64,000 bases of DNA from Ichthyophthirius multifiliis (taxonomy: Eukaryota > Ciliophora > Oligohymenophorea > Hymenostomatida): assembly GCF_000220395.1 (NCBI RefSeq), contig NW_004086288.1, positions 1 to 64,000 on the forward strand, given 5' to 3'. The translations under genes and the position numbers were made by a program. The notes beneath the pieces are model-generated. The model was not told the origin of the DNA and ran no database searches. It saw only the letters and a program-made list of their open reading frames with translations. Shown here piece after piece: positions 23,555 to 36,295 of this stretch (its first letter is position 1; every line of letters starts with the position of its first letter).

Positions 23555-25163
23555 TCATTTTTTATCCTAAACTTTACCATATATATATGAATGAGTTCTC
23601 TAAGGTATTCCGAATCCAATTACAGGTGGATACATTTTTAAATCATTTAAAATAATTTATCCAATATCTATAAAAGTTAAAAAATAAAAAATAAAAAATA
23701 TCTACTTGATCTATCAATATTATTAAAATCATTATCATCATCTGGTGAATTAGATCTTTTTCTATTCCTTTCTCTATTATTTTAACTATTGTAATTGTTT
23801 GAATTTGTTGATGTATTATTTCTTTTATATTATCTTTCTAACGAATGTCTTTTAACATCTTCAGGATTGCATCCTGTAATATATTTTTTTTTTGTTTTTT
23901 TTTATAAAAAAAGATTGTTAATATAACCTATATTAGTAAATTTTTATAATAAGTTTTTAACCCTAACAGCCACAAAATTTGCATCCATTTTTCGGTAGTT
24001 ATGTTTTTCTCACTTTTTCTGGTACCTGACATATACATGCCTTTTTTTTTTTTTTAACAAAAAATAAATAAAATTTATTGATTATTTTTTTTATTTACAC
24101 GACCACTTTAAGAGAATGCCTTCAAACATAATTTACAGCATCCGTTTTTCATTTAAAAATCCTTTTAAGGTTTTTATTAATGGTAATTTTATTCGCTTGT
24201 TTTTCTCCTTTAATTGTAAAAATCATCCCTTGAGCATCCTTTACATCCGCATGTTTAACATCCTGTTGCTCCTAAACTACTAAATCTTGAATCTTTTGGA
24301 ACTATACATATACATGTTTTACCTCCTTTATCATTTTTTTTGCATTTGTTACAACACTTATATATTTATTTTTAATTGAAGATTAATATAATAATTTTTT
24401 TTTTTACATTTTCATGATAACGTTCTTGATTTTTAGAATAACTTCTAGATCTAGATCTGGATGCTGATTTAGATCTACTATATTATCTTATTTTAAATAT
24501 TTAATATAAATAGATTTTTTGAAATAGTAAAAAATATTTTTAAAAATTATTATAAGGAAAATCAAAATAATTATATATAAAATTATATTTATTTTTTTCT
24601 TAATAATAGGTTTTTATAATTATAATTATTTTTTCTTTTAAAAATAAATAAATATACCTGTGTTCTTTTCTATTTCTTCTATCATTTTTATCTGATTCTT
24701 TTTATTTTTGATTATCCCTTTAATTTGGTTATCTTTAATATTTTTATGGATTTTTATAATTTTCGCTTTTTTTGATATCATCTTCTTTTAATGAATTATT
24801 CAAACTTTAATCATCACCATTTGAAGTATAAATTTATTCATCATCATCTTCTTATCCTTAATTTTATTTATTTTATTCATCTTCTTCGTTAAATTCATTT
24901 GAATTATAAAAGTCATCTTCATCATTTTAAAAACTTTAGGAATAAGATTATTCTATTAATTTTTGTTTAAATAAAATTAAATTATTATTTTTATAAAATT
25001 AAAAACCTTAATTATTATTTTGATCTTCTTATTCGTTTTAATTGTCGTCGTTTTCATCGAAAATCTCATTTATGCAATTTTTAATATCATTATTATCAAC
25101 TTATTTTTATTTAAATGTTTATTATTTATAAATTATTTTACTTTTTTTACCTTGTTTTGACAT
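23555..25163 (-). CDS. SR-rich protein with two cysteine-cluster (zinc-binding) units
   Basis: The start MSKQGKKSKIIYK is at 25163. An acidic Asn/Gln/Asp-rich region follows (NEIFDENDDNQNEQEDQ; FNEEDEQNKQ), then a basic stretch and an SR segment (SRSKSASRSRSRSYSKNQER) near 24440. Two copies of a cysteine module come next. Copy 1 has CCNKC, CICIVPKDSR and GCQTCGCKGC, and copy 2 has GCCKLC, CICQVPEKVRK and GCKFCGCQG. A GCNPEDVKRH piece, an Asn/Arg/Ser/Asp-rich tail and a final exon (MYPPVIGFGIPQRTHSY) end in TGA at 23557-23555. The spacing CxCxVPxxxR...GCxxCGCxGC suggests structural zinc, and the SR segment suggests an RNA-processing role; both are inference. Several short introns interrupt the modules, and not all borders are fixed. 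I do not recognise a named family. Confidence 0.7.
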
Positions 25164-25627
25164 TTTTTATTTGATATCTTAAAAATATTTTATTTTTATA
25201 TTATTACAAAAAAAAAAATTAATTATAAATAATATATATTTTTTTTTTTTTTACTTAATTATAATTAATTAATTTCTTCTATTATATGTTAAAATATTTA
25301 AAAAAAAAAAAAAATTAAATACATAAATATAATTTGATATTGAGAGAAAATAATTTATTTTTTAAACTAAATTAAATAATAATCAATAAATTTATATTTT
25401 TTCCATATATTTAAATTAAATATAATACGAAATATTTTTTTATTCTTTTTTGTAAAAATATAATATTTAATTTATGTTTTGTATCACATTAATATATTTT
25501 TTATTTTTAATTTAATTTTTATTTATATTTTATTTTTATTGCAAAAAGAAAAAGTTATAACATTTTTCTTTTTTATCATTAACAATTAAAAAAAAAAAAA
25601 AAATTAATAACAAAAAATATATAAATA
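25164..25627. promoter_or_regulatory. Divergent intergenic region
   Basis: A 464-bp AT-rich gap between divergently transcribed genes. It must contain both promoters. An upstream 5' exon of the ankyrin gene could also lie here, because the first clear coding block of that gene is preceded by a splice acceptor-like AG at 25661-25662 in the correct phase. No motif is identifiable. Confidence 0.35.
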
Positions 25628-28600
25628 ATGATTAAATATAAAAGCATGAAAACATATGAAAGGTTAAAAAAATATAACCATCTAACCCTTAAATAGAATT
25701 ATCAACAGTATAAGAAATCGACGATAAACTATAAGAATACTGTAGCAAATACAGAGAATAATTACAAGAAGAAACCCAAAAAGATTTTTTTTAACAATAA
25801 GTATAAAATTCACCTTTAAGATTTACAGAAAAGAAGAGAACTTTAATATTATTAAATAAAAGCGAGAAAAAAGAAAACTGTTTTTAAAATTTAATTGATG
25901 ACAAGTTTAAATAATAATTATAAAATAATATAAAAAACGAATGCTCAGTAGTAAAAATGTTCGGAAATGCTTTAATAGCGACAGTATTTTAATCTCTAAT
26001 AATAAAAACAGTTGAAAAATTATATAATATATAAATTAATACCGATAATGATGCTTCAATTTCATCTAAGTTAAATTAAAGTATTTTTTAAATTTATAAA
26101 AAAAAAAAATAGTGTTTTGAAAGCTTTTGATATTCAATTATTAATTTTATCTTCATTTAAAACTTAAGCAGAGAAAAATCAATATGTATAAAGTTGTATG
26201 GAAAAAACAATAAATAATTTAATAAACAATTTTAGAGAAAGATTAGAATTAAAAGAAAGAAAATAATATGAACAAGAAAAAAAAGAAAATAGTAAAAGTC
26301 ATCAAAAATAAAAAGATGATTATTTTCCATGGCTAAAAGTTAAAACAAAATATGAAAGTTTAAGAAAAAGATTAAATGCTATTGTTATTGAAAAACTTAA
26401 TGATGTCAATAAAAAAAATATTTTTAATAATTTAATTTATTTAAAAAATAAAATATTTAGTATGAAAATTTAATATTAGTATTATAAAAACTAAAAGAAA
26501 GATAAGATTTGAAAAAATTAGGAAAAAAGACTTAGGCGACTCATGTAAAGTTTTAAATGAAAAATGCTCCTTTAAAATCAACAAAAGATATTTTTTAAAA
26601 TATGAGTACTTATGGTAATCCTCGAACTTAATAATTTTTATCCAGATTAGGCTTATCAAATAACTAAAACGATAAAGTGAATGATGGAAGATTATCTTAT
26701 TAAGTTAAAGATTCGAATGGATTTTAGTAAATTTAGAAAAAATAACAAGAATCATAATTTTTTCCTGATAATAATAAAAAATAAAATGAATAAAATACAG
26801 GAGGAAAAGAGAATTTTTGGGATAATAAAAAAGAAAAATAATTCAAATAATATAGATTAGATAAAAAATAATTATATTATAATGAAGTTAATTCTTCATC
26901 ATGGAATGATGTTGGATTTCTTCCATTTGTTTAAAGATATATTATAAATATGAAAAAATAAATGCAAAGAGGTATTTTTAAAAAATATAAATAAATATAT
27001 AAATAAGATTAAAAATAAAAAACAAGATCATCTTTTAAATAAATACGCTGAAGGAGAAAATTTAACAATAGAAGAACTAAAACTACTAGCAAATACAAGT
27101 GAATTACTAAATTCTTGTATTGATAAAAAATTTATGTAAAATGCAGTTGATATAATTGACGAGGATGTTATATCAAATGTAAAATATTTATAAAATATAT
27201 ATATAAAAAAAAAATATAAATATATTATATATATATATATATATATAATCTTGTGTTTATTTATATATTTCATTTTTTTTTCTATATATAGTTGGAATTA
27301 GGTTTAGCCGAAGATATACTAAAGAATTATGAAGAAATTTAAATATTAGTTAAAGAAAGCAGATAATAATTTATAGCTAATTAATTAAAATAAAATTATA
27401 TAAAATTTAAATAATATGATATTGCAAAAGCAAAATAATATGAAAAAAATGAATATATGAAAGTTCATATGAAGAATTACAAAATGTTGGCATAAATATG
27501 TTATAAAATGGAAAAAGAAGGTAAATTTAAAGAATAATTACCTGTAAATATAAAAGGATTTGATAAATTAGTAAATTTTATTGAAGGTAAAATAACATAA
27601 GAAGAATTAATAAAAGACATAAAATAAATTAATTTTTATGCCGATGAAATTGAAGATAAAGATTAAATAGAAAAGCATAAATAATTACAAAAAGTTAAAT
27701 AATAATAAAATTTTAATAATTACATTAATAATATATCTTAACCTAAAAATTAATCATCTAGAAATTTTAAATAAGATTATATAAGGCATGTATACCATCC
27801 ACCTTCAAAAATTTTCAAAACTTAAGAAGAAAGAAATTTTCAAGAACATACAGCAGAAGAATAAATAAAATACTCACAATTAGATACAGTTAAAAATAAA
27901 GTAAATAAAAATCAATAGGAAAAATATAAACTGAATCTAAAATCAAGTAAAGTGCTAAGAAATAATTCAAATTTTAAAAGATTTTACTCAGGAGGACCAT
28001 CTAAACATGCAAAAGAATAACATTAATGTGTAAAATAATAAAAATAAATATATGTATATATATATATATAAATATATATTTTTTATTTATATTTTTATAT
28101 ATTTATATATTTATATATTTATATATTATATATTTTATTTTTTTACAATATTTATATATTTATATTTTAAAATTTAAATAACTTTTAACTCTTTTAAAAG
28201 AATTTTATAGATGGTTAAGAAATAAAAATATCTTAAAATGATTTAAAATATATAATTCTTATATAAAAAAAATAAGAAGATATCGTGAACAAAAGAAATT
28301 AAAAGAAATTCTCGATATAAAGTAAAAAGATAAAATTAATGATTATAAAGCAAAAATAGAATAAATCAGAAACATTAGTAAATAAAATATAAAAATTTAA
28401 GTTCTTTAAGACAAAAAAAACATTGAAATTATTAGTTTAGACGATAATTAAAAGCCTATAAATTAAATTTCTACTTAAACAAACATTAATTTTAATACTT
28501 TAGAAACTCGTTAAAGTATTAGAAAAGATTCCATATAATAATTTAGGCCTAAAACTGCTTTAAATATTTGCAGTTCTATTAAAGAAGATTAATAATTTTA

Positions 28601-29362
28601 ATTTTTAAATACTTTCTAAAATCCTTATAGTACTACTTTAACTACTTTTTGTCCTGAGTTATCTTCCGATTTAAGCCATTATTAATTTAAGAGAACTGTT
28701 GAATAATTAAATGAAAAACACATAAAAAAACAATTGAGAAATGTTAAACTTATTGATGCTGCTAAATAGAATTTACTTTGGAAAGTTAATACTGATAGAT
28801 TTGTTTTTTGTAAAAGAGATTTCTATTTTGCGGTTGATGAAAATGGGTGGACGGCTTTACATTGGGCTACCCATCATCAAAATATAGATTTTATTTAATG
28901 GCTAATTGATTAAGGGTCTGATCCTAATTAGCCTGATTAAAAAGGAGATACACCAGTTCATTTAGCTTTTAAAGGAAACAAATTGGAAGTAATTTATAAA
29001 AAAAAATTAGATATTTTTTTTTAGTTTTTTTTTTTATTTAAAAGATTATTAAAATTATTATTAATGGAGGGGGAAATTTAAATAATTTTAATTATAAAGG
29101 GTAGACTCCACTTGTTTTTGCTAGTTAAAATATGCTAAATTTACTAAGTTTATAGGAGGGTAGAAGATTTAAAAATGAAAATTTTGTTGATAATAATTGT
29201 TTAATTAAATTTTTAACTTAATCTAAAATAGAGTAATAAAAATAATTATCTTATTCATAGAAATTAATAAGAGGCAAGTCTGCTTTATAATAAAGTTCAT
29301 TATCCATTTAATCTGGAAATAATAATTGTTTTTCCAAATAATAAAGTTCTGTTCACGTTTGA
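25628..29362 (+). CDS. Large helical protein with C-terminal ankyrin repeats
   Basis: The first 800 residues are charged, helical and unfamiliar (for example QEIDDKLQEYCSKYREQLQ, then YESLRKRLNAIVIEKL and NIKGFDKLVNFIEGKIT). The C-terminal part has ankyrin repeats: NGWTALHWATHHQNIDFIQ, GSDPNQPDQKGDTPVHLAF, then NYKGQTPLVFAS. The last frame ends in TGA at 29360-29362. GT-AG introns at 26070-26112, 26405-26460, 26972-27026, 27179-27291, 28030-28200 and 28989-29044 keep the frame. Two places are unresolved. At the 5' end, the ATG at 25628 is one base out of frame with the clear coding that begins near 25663. Around 28200-28280 a frame change remains. The ankyrin part could therefore be a separate gene. 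The ankyrin calls themselves are firm. Confidence 0.65.
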
Positions 29363-29698
29363 TTAAATTTTTTTTATTTGATATTTATTAAATTATTTAT
29401 TATTATTTTTTATATTTGTTTTTTGATATATGCCTTTTATTTATTAACTTTTTTTTATAATTTTTTAAATTTCATTTATATATTTTTCATATTTTTGAAG
29501 ATAATTTAATAGTTTTAATTTTAAAGAACAAAAAAAAAATACAATAAAAATATTGTAAAACAAACGAATTTTTTTTTTTTTTAAATAATTTCAATAAAAA
29601 AATCAAATAAAAATTTATATTATTTTTACATAATTTATTATAATGTATCTATATATTTTTAATATATTATTTTACTTTATATTTTCTTAAAAAAAGTT
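29363..29698. other. Intergenic AT-rich stretch
   Basis: A gap of 336 bp between two plus-strand genes. It is T-rich in the first half and A-rich in the second, without a recognisable gene or element. Confidence 0.5.
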
Positions 29699-31373
29699 AT
29701 GTATGATATAATTTTCATTTTATTTTTAAGCTAATTCATAATAAATGCAACAAATTCAATAATTGCTCCTTTTTTTCCTTAATATGCATTTTAATGGGGT
29801 TTATCTTAATTTAGTATTAGTTTAATATTTAGTATTCATCCTGTAGGAAATTTAATCTGTTATTTTTTATTAGGGAAATAAATATGTGATGAAAAATATT
29901 AAAAAATATCACAAATGGCAGGAATTTTTTTGAATATAATTGGCATTTTCTCCTTTGCTATTTTGAGTTTATTTTAAGACAAAGCATATATTTTTTCTAT
30001 AAGTTTATTAGCAAAGTTTATTTTAGGGATAGTTAAAAATATATACATATTCAAAAAAATTAATATTTTTAATAAAAAAAAATTATAGGCATAAACCCTT
30101 TTTAATTTTCCATTTTATTCGTATATTCCTATATTGTATTAAACTGAATATAAATAAAAATTTTTGCATTTAGAGTTATTTTCAGGAATGGGTTTCCTTT
30201 TTGGACCTTTTTTAAGCGGATTTCTTATTTAAGCTTTTGGTTGGGTAATCCCATTTATTATATTTGGAATTATATGTATATTATTATTATTTACATTTTA
30301 AAAATAAATTCCTGATAGAATGATTTTAAAAATAAAATAAAATGAAAAAATTAAAAATTAAAATGAGATAAATAGTTAGTATTTATTTTATGATAAAATT
30401 TAAGATAACTATTAAATTTATAAATTAAAATATTCAAATAAAAATCTGATTACAGTTTATATTTTAATGATTATTCCTTGCTGTGGAATTATGTCATTAG
30501 AAGCTACATTTAGTCTATATATATAATAAAAATATTAAACAAATTATTTTTTTATGGGTATTATATTTAGTTTCGGAATGATTTTATATATAGTTTTTGT
30601 CCCTTTAATTAAGATTATTTATAATTATTCTTATTTAGTTATATTTATTGGAATATTTGTTACAGGCATATGCTTTTGTTTAATAGGGCCTTATTATTTT
30701 TTATTTTAAAATATATAATTAAATTACATTTGTGCTTCTTATATATTTCTATCTTTTTCTATTTTAATGATTTATTTTCCATCTTTATTACTAATAACTA
30801 ATATAATAAATATTACCAATATAAATAATAGTTACTTGAATTAGTAAATTTTTTTAGAATGAATAAAAAATTATTCAGAATAATTTTTTATATTATTTTA
30901 AAAAAGTTATAATTATTACAATACACTTTATTGTTCAGGATAATTTATCGGACCTTTGCTTGGAGGTTTCATGACTGAGTTTTTAAGTTTTGAAACTTGC
31001 AATAGTATTTTTGGTATAACAGTATTATTTTGGGGAATTATTTTTTATTTTTAAAAAAATTAATACTAATTTGATTGTTAATATTATTGTGTGTATATTC
31101 AAGGAGTTAAAGATTTAATTATAACTCCAAACATTTAAAATTAATAGAAAAACTATAAAAAAAAATTAGTTTTAATTTGTTATTTGTAGAAAAAAATATT
31201 AACTATAAATGAAAATTAAAAATGATATAAATAATTAAAAATAAAATAAATAATTAGATAATTCATATTTATATGATAGTTAAGATGAATAAGAATATAG
31301 CTATGATTTTAATAAAGAATAAAAATTTGATAAAAATTTAAACGAAAGTTTACTGTCTAGTTCATTTGGATGA
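29699..31373 (+). CDS. Major facilitator superfamily transporter, 4 exons, 499 aa
   Basis: Exons 29699-30031, 30089-30843, 30907-31092 and 31148-31373 (introns 57, 63 and 55 bp) sum to exactly 500 codons. The protein is strongly hydrophobic with about 12 membrane segments. TM1 starts almost at the N-terminus (YDIIFILFLSQFIINATNSI). Loop 2-3 has the degenerate MFS motif LLGKQICDEKYQKISQMAG. TM4-TM5 reads LHLELFSGMGFLFGPFLSGF, which resembles the glycine-rich motif C of vesicular-amine-transporter-like (SLC18/MFSD) proteins. A Lys/Asn-rich central loop separates the halves. TM11 contains SGQFIGPLLGGFMTEFL. The C-terminus is a hydrophilic, acidic cytosolic tail of about 80 residues. Substrate cannot be told. 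It is the first of three same-strand genes with the ankyrin gene and the hydrolase. Confidence 0.85.
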
Positions 31374-31675
31374 AAAAGAATTCTATTGAAAGTTTAAGAT
31401 AAAAAAAAATAAATGAAAACAAATCATTGTAAAGTTAATTAAAATAAAAAAAATTTAATTTTAAAATATTATTTGTAAAAATTAAATAAAATTCATAAAT
31501 TAATATATGAAATATTCTATTTATTTATAATATTATATATTTATATATACATAAAAATATATATTATTATATATTTTTTATATTTCTTTTTTTATTATCA
31601 CAAATATTTTGAAATAAAAAATTAATAAAAATCATTTTAATATAATGCTAAATTTTTATTCCAAATATTTTTATT
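31374..31675. other. Intergenic AT-rich stretch
   Basis: About 300 bp of A- and T-runs between the MFS gene and the hydrolase gene; nothing recognisable. Confidence 0.5.
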
Positions 31676-33181
31676 ATGAATATTCATTATCTGCATATTA
31701 ACTTTTTTAAATTTCTATTCTTTAAACTTAATTTGGTAAATAAATAATTAAACAACTAAATTTACATATTTTTTAAATTTAAATCAAAAATTTATTTTAA
31801 ATATTAATAAAATAAGGTTCTAAAAATATATCAATACGTTAAAAGCTTACATAATTAGCAAGTTTTATATCTTTATTAATTCGTAAATAATAAAAAGAAG
31901 GTCTTCGTGCTAAATTTTTTTTTACTATTATTAAACGAAATTTTAGTTTTATTACGTTAATATAACATTATAAAAGTCCCATTATGGACATTAATAACAT
32001 CTTTAGGATTATATATATGGACAATTCCAAAACTAAAAGTATATACTTTTCCTAAACCAAAAGGTAAATACCCTGTAGGATATATTCATGTAAAACAGTA
32101 AAATTAAATTGAATACGCTATATATTATCCTTGTTAATTCCATAAGCATAACAAAGATAGAAACTGGATAATATACAAAGATTATTGGATGAGAATGTAT
32201 GATACTAACATGAAAGACAAGGAAAGACCTGGAAAAATCCCTCAATTTTTTTTTAAAATATAAAGTAATTACTTATATAAAATAAAAATGGGTGTCCATG
32301 ACAATGCCTAAATAATAAAAGAAGAAAACCTTTATTACAGAAATATTTAGAATAAAGAAATAAAGATAAACCGATTTCCTTTAATAATAATAGCTCATGG
32401 ATTAGCTGGCCATTGCAATATTCATACAACTTTCGCTAAGGAATTAGCAAGTAAAGGTTTTATAGTGTTCTGTCCTGAATATGAAGAAGAAATTAAAAAT
32501 CCATACTTTGACAGACAACTTAATTGGGAATTTAGACATAATTAATTACAAAAAAGACTTTCTATAACAAAGTAAATGCTTGATATTATATATAATTAAA
32601 AAACTTATATTTGGTATTTCGGTTCAAAAATTAATATCGATTATAGTAAAGTTTCTATCATTGGGCATTCTTTTGGAGGAACGACTGCTCTATACACTAC
32701 TATGAAAGATAATAGAGTTACAGGGCCTTGTATAGGATTAGATCCTTGTGTTTATATTTTTAATGATGATGATAATTCTATACCTTTTCCTAAGCCTTTG
32801 TTATGTATTAATTCCGAGGATTTCTACAAAAGACTTTATCCCTGGTTTGAAAATGATAAAAGGTTGTAAAGATTTTTCTAAAATGCATCTCATAAAAGCA
32901 AAAAAAAAAGTATAAATTGTTTTATAAAAGGAAGCTCTCATGCTAATTAAACTGATATCGCTATTATTATGGCAGGTGAGTTTGATCTTTATGGAATTAC
33001 TTAAAAAGGATAATGTGCGAGAAAAATTATGTATTATAATATGGCTTTAATTGAAATGTTTTTAGAAAAATATCTTATTTTTGAAAAAGAAAATGAATAT
33101 TTTGATAAAGATTAGTTTTTGGATGAATTTTTTAAGAATATGCCGGAGGAAGATATTAAAAATTATGTTATTGATAAATGA
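31676..33181 (+). CDS. Platelet-activating-factor acetylhydrolase family lipase, 474 aa
   Basis: A predicted calcium-independent phospholipase A2 (lipoprotein-associated/PAF-AH II type) that removes short acyl chains from the sn-2 position. One 81-bp intron (31736-31816) is removed, and exon lengths of 60 and 1365 give exactly 475 codons. Hydrophobic segments occur near residues 50-65 (VFVLNFFLLLLNEILVLL) and 75-90 (LWTLITSLGLYIW), as expected for membrane anchoring. The family lead-in is PKPKGKYPVGY, and FPLIIIAHGLAGHCNIHT forms the oxyanion region. The nucleophile elbow GHSFGG is encoded near 32662-32679. A catalytic Asp is likely in the GLDPCVY stretch, and the His in GSSHANQTD. Those assignments follow the family pattern. 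It converges on the kinase gene 3 kb away. Confidence 0.87.
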
Positions 33182-33956
33182 TTTAGTTTTATTTAAATTA
33201 TTTTTTTATAAGTGTGTTTGCATATTTTTTTATTTATTTTTTTAGAATAAAATATTCATTATAAAAAAATTTTAAATTTGATTTCTATTTAAAAGTTAAT
33301 TTTTTTTTTTTTATTTAAATGCTTTTATGATAATTTTATTATTAATAATGTCAAAAAAAGTAACTCTTATTTCTTCTTTTAAAACTTATTAATAATTTTT
33401 AATTGGCGTGACTTTTTCTTTCCTTAAATTAAAAAAGGAATTTTTATTATTTTGATTCTACATAATTATATAGTAATTTAGGATTTAATTATAAATTAAA
33501 TATCTAAGGGTTTTTATTTATTAAAGAAATATATATATATATATTGTTTAAATTAAAGAAATTTAATTTTAGTAAAATAGGTAATTTTTTATAATATAAT
33601 ATTATAACTTTTTTTATATTATTTATGTGAATTTTTGTATATGATATTAACTTATTTTTTTTTAAAAAAAAATTGAAATAAATAATAAAGAAAAAAGAAA
33701 ACAATAAATTTTTATTGTTATAATATAATTATAATGTTTTTATAAATAATTTAATTATTTATAAAAATATTTATATAATAAATAATAAAAGAATTAAATT
33801 TGTAGAATGGAAAAATTAATATATTTATACTTAAAATAAAAAAAATAGATATTTTTAATTTTTTTTTTTTTGTAATTTTAAAAAATTATAGTATTATTAA
33901 GTTAAGTAAATAAATTAGTTTAAATCTATTTTCTTTAGATTAAAACATGTAAGTAT

Positions 33957-34022
33957 TTTTTATTCTTTTATTCTTTATTCTTTATTCTTTTATTCTTTTA
34001 TTCTTTTATTCTTTTATTCTTT
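33957..34022. repeat. TATTCTTT(T) microsatellite
   Basis: About seven imperfect tandem copies of TATTCTTT or TATTCTTTT, with the unit length alternating between 8-9 and 10 bases. It lies in non-coding DNA. Confidence 0.8.
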
Positions 34023-34689
34023 TAAAAATAATAAATTATTTTTAAATATGATATTATTATTATTATTTTTAATTTATATTAAATAATATATTTCTAATAC
34101 AATCTAATATAATTTTTTAATTTTAAAATATTATTAAATTATTTTTTGATATAAAAAATATATATTTAGTTAATTTAATGTCATGAAATTAATCACTTAA
34201 AGATTTTATTCCCTATAATATTAAGAATTAAAAATTCTTATTAATTTTTACTTTATAAATAAATAAAATTTGCTTTTTTATTTCAATCTTAAATTATATC
34301 TTATGTTTTTAATTTTAAGGAAAATATTTGCTCTATTTATTTTTATATTAAAAAACTAAATATAGATATAAATAAAATTAAATAAATAATATATTTAATC
34401 TAATAATTTTCTATAATAATATTTTTCTAAATAAATTATTAAAATTTATTTAAAATAAATATAATATTACTTAATGTGTTTCTTATTATTTTTTTAAAAT
34501 GCCTAATCAACAAAAATAATGATTTTTTTTTTTGATTGTGTTTTTAATAAAATAAAATACAGAAAAATAAATATAATATAAAATAATTATAAAAACTTTA
34601 TTTTTTATAAAAAACATCAAAAAACAATAAATATTTTTTTTATTGATTTTTAAGAATAATATTTATTATTTAATTATTATTTATCTTTT

Positions 34690-34890
34690 TCATTTAAATA
34701 ATTATGATAAAACTTTAATAATTTTTCTTAAGTAATTCAATTAGAGCAAAAAATTTTTGATACGTAATTTATAATAAATATTAGAATTACAATTTCTTAT
34801 AAGATAATAATATTTAATAAGAATTAATTATATATAATTTTTTGAATCATCTGAAAATATTAATGCCGGCTTTAAAATAAGCTACATCAT
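34690..34890 (-). CDS. Possible small ORF, 66 aa
   Basis: Minus-strand frame starting with two ATG codons and ending in TGA. The peptide begins MMQLILKPALIFSDDS and continues with Ile/Leu/Lys-rich helices. Its G+C is a little above the surroundings and includes a CCGGC patch, unusual here. It may be the last exon of an undetected gene, since the frame continues open upstream, or a chance frame. Low confidence. Confidence 0.25.
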
Positions 34891-36295
34891 TCTTAAAATA
34901 AAAAAAATCTCAATATTTTCCTATAGACAAGAAATTAAAAGCTCTTAATATATATATATATATATTCATTAGGATATTTCTGATGTTAAAATATTTGTAA
35001 GATTAATATATATCATTTATAACTTTTCTACTTTAAATGTATATAAATTTATTAAAAATTAAATACCTATTATTAAAATATAAATGTAATTGAATGTATT
35101 TTAATCATCTTATAAATATAAAATAATATTAAAAAATAAAATATATTATTTTTACATCAAATATCATTTGTATGATACTTTATTTGTAGTCTTATATTAT
35201 ATTAATTTTAATTTAATTTAATTATATCATTTTTTAAATCTAACATGTCTAAAACTTATAAAATAAAAATTTTTCTTGCAATTTTAATCAAATAATAATC
35301 AATTAATATATATTCTAAATAAATCTTATGACATATATATATGCATATATATATATAAATATATATATATTTATATATATATATAATTTTATATATTAAA
35401 TTTATTAACGTATACATATATCATTTCATTTTATTTTATTTTTTTACAATATATTTTTTATTTTAAACTTTTTTAATTTTTACTATTGTATTTTAATGAA
35501 TAAATTTCATTTTTTTTTATTTTTAATATTAAGTTATTATATATTATTATAATTTTTTTTATTTAATGTAAATATATATAATTTTTATTTTTATTAATAT
35601 TTAATTATTAATATCTTTAATTATTTATTACTTACTTGTATTATTATTTTTTTATTTTAATATATATATATATCTTATATTAATTTTTTATTTGTTTATT
35701 TAAAGTTAATAATTTATCAACTATATTTTTAATAATTTAAAACATTTTTATAAATCTTATATATTTATTTTACTTATATTATATTAATGATATTTTCTTT
35801 TTTAATAGATTATTTACTTTTAATTTTTATTTTAGTTTAATTTTTTTTTATATTTTTATTCTTTTTTATTTTATATTATGGTATATTTTATTTTTTATTT
35901 TCTTATCATTAATTTATATTATATTCTATTTAAACTTTTACTAAATATTTTTTTTGTTTTTTATTTTATTTTATAATTCTTCTTTTTACTTTTTTATATC
36001 TTTAATTTAATATATATTATTTGTATATCTCATTCAATTTATTTAAATATTATTTTTACTTCTTCATTTTCTTCCATTTTAAAACAATGATTTTTTTTTT
36101 ATCTAATTTCTTATAATTTTTAAATTTTATATTACTTTCTTTATATTATGCTTATATTTATATTTTATTTTCATTATATTTCTATATATTTATTATTAAT
36201 ATAAATTTGATATAAAAAAATATTAAAAATAATGAAAAAATTATTAATTATATATATTTTTTTTATAAATATTAAAATAAATATAAAATTTAAAT

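Larger units (their letters stand above)
33182..36295. other. Long gene-poor AT-rich interval
   Basis: More than 3 kb with no confident gene. It contains TA runs (33529-33544, 35335-35385), a TATTCTTT-type microsatellite near 33957-34022 and a possible small minus-strand ORF at 34690-34890. The stretch 35390-36230 is pyrimidine-rich on the plus strand, with very few G. The start of this interval presumably holds the 3' end of the hydrolase transcript. Confidence 0.55.

Noticed and set aside
31190-31196. Suspected homopolymer indel near the end of the first MFS gene
   Set aside because: A 55-bp intron at 31093-31147 joins the last exon and gives exactly 500 codons.
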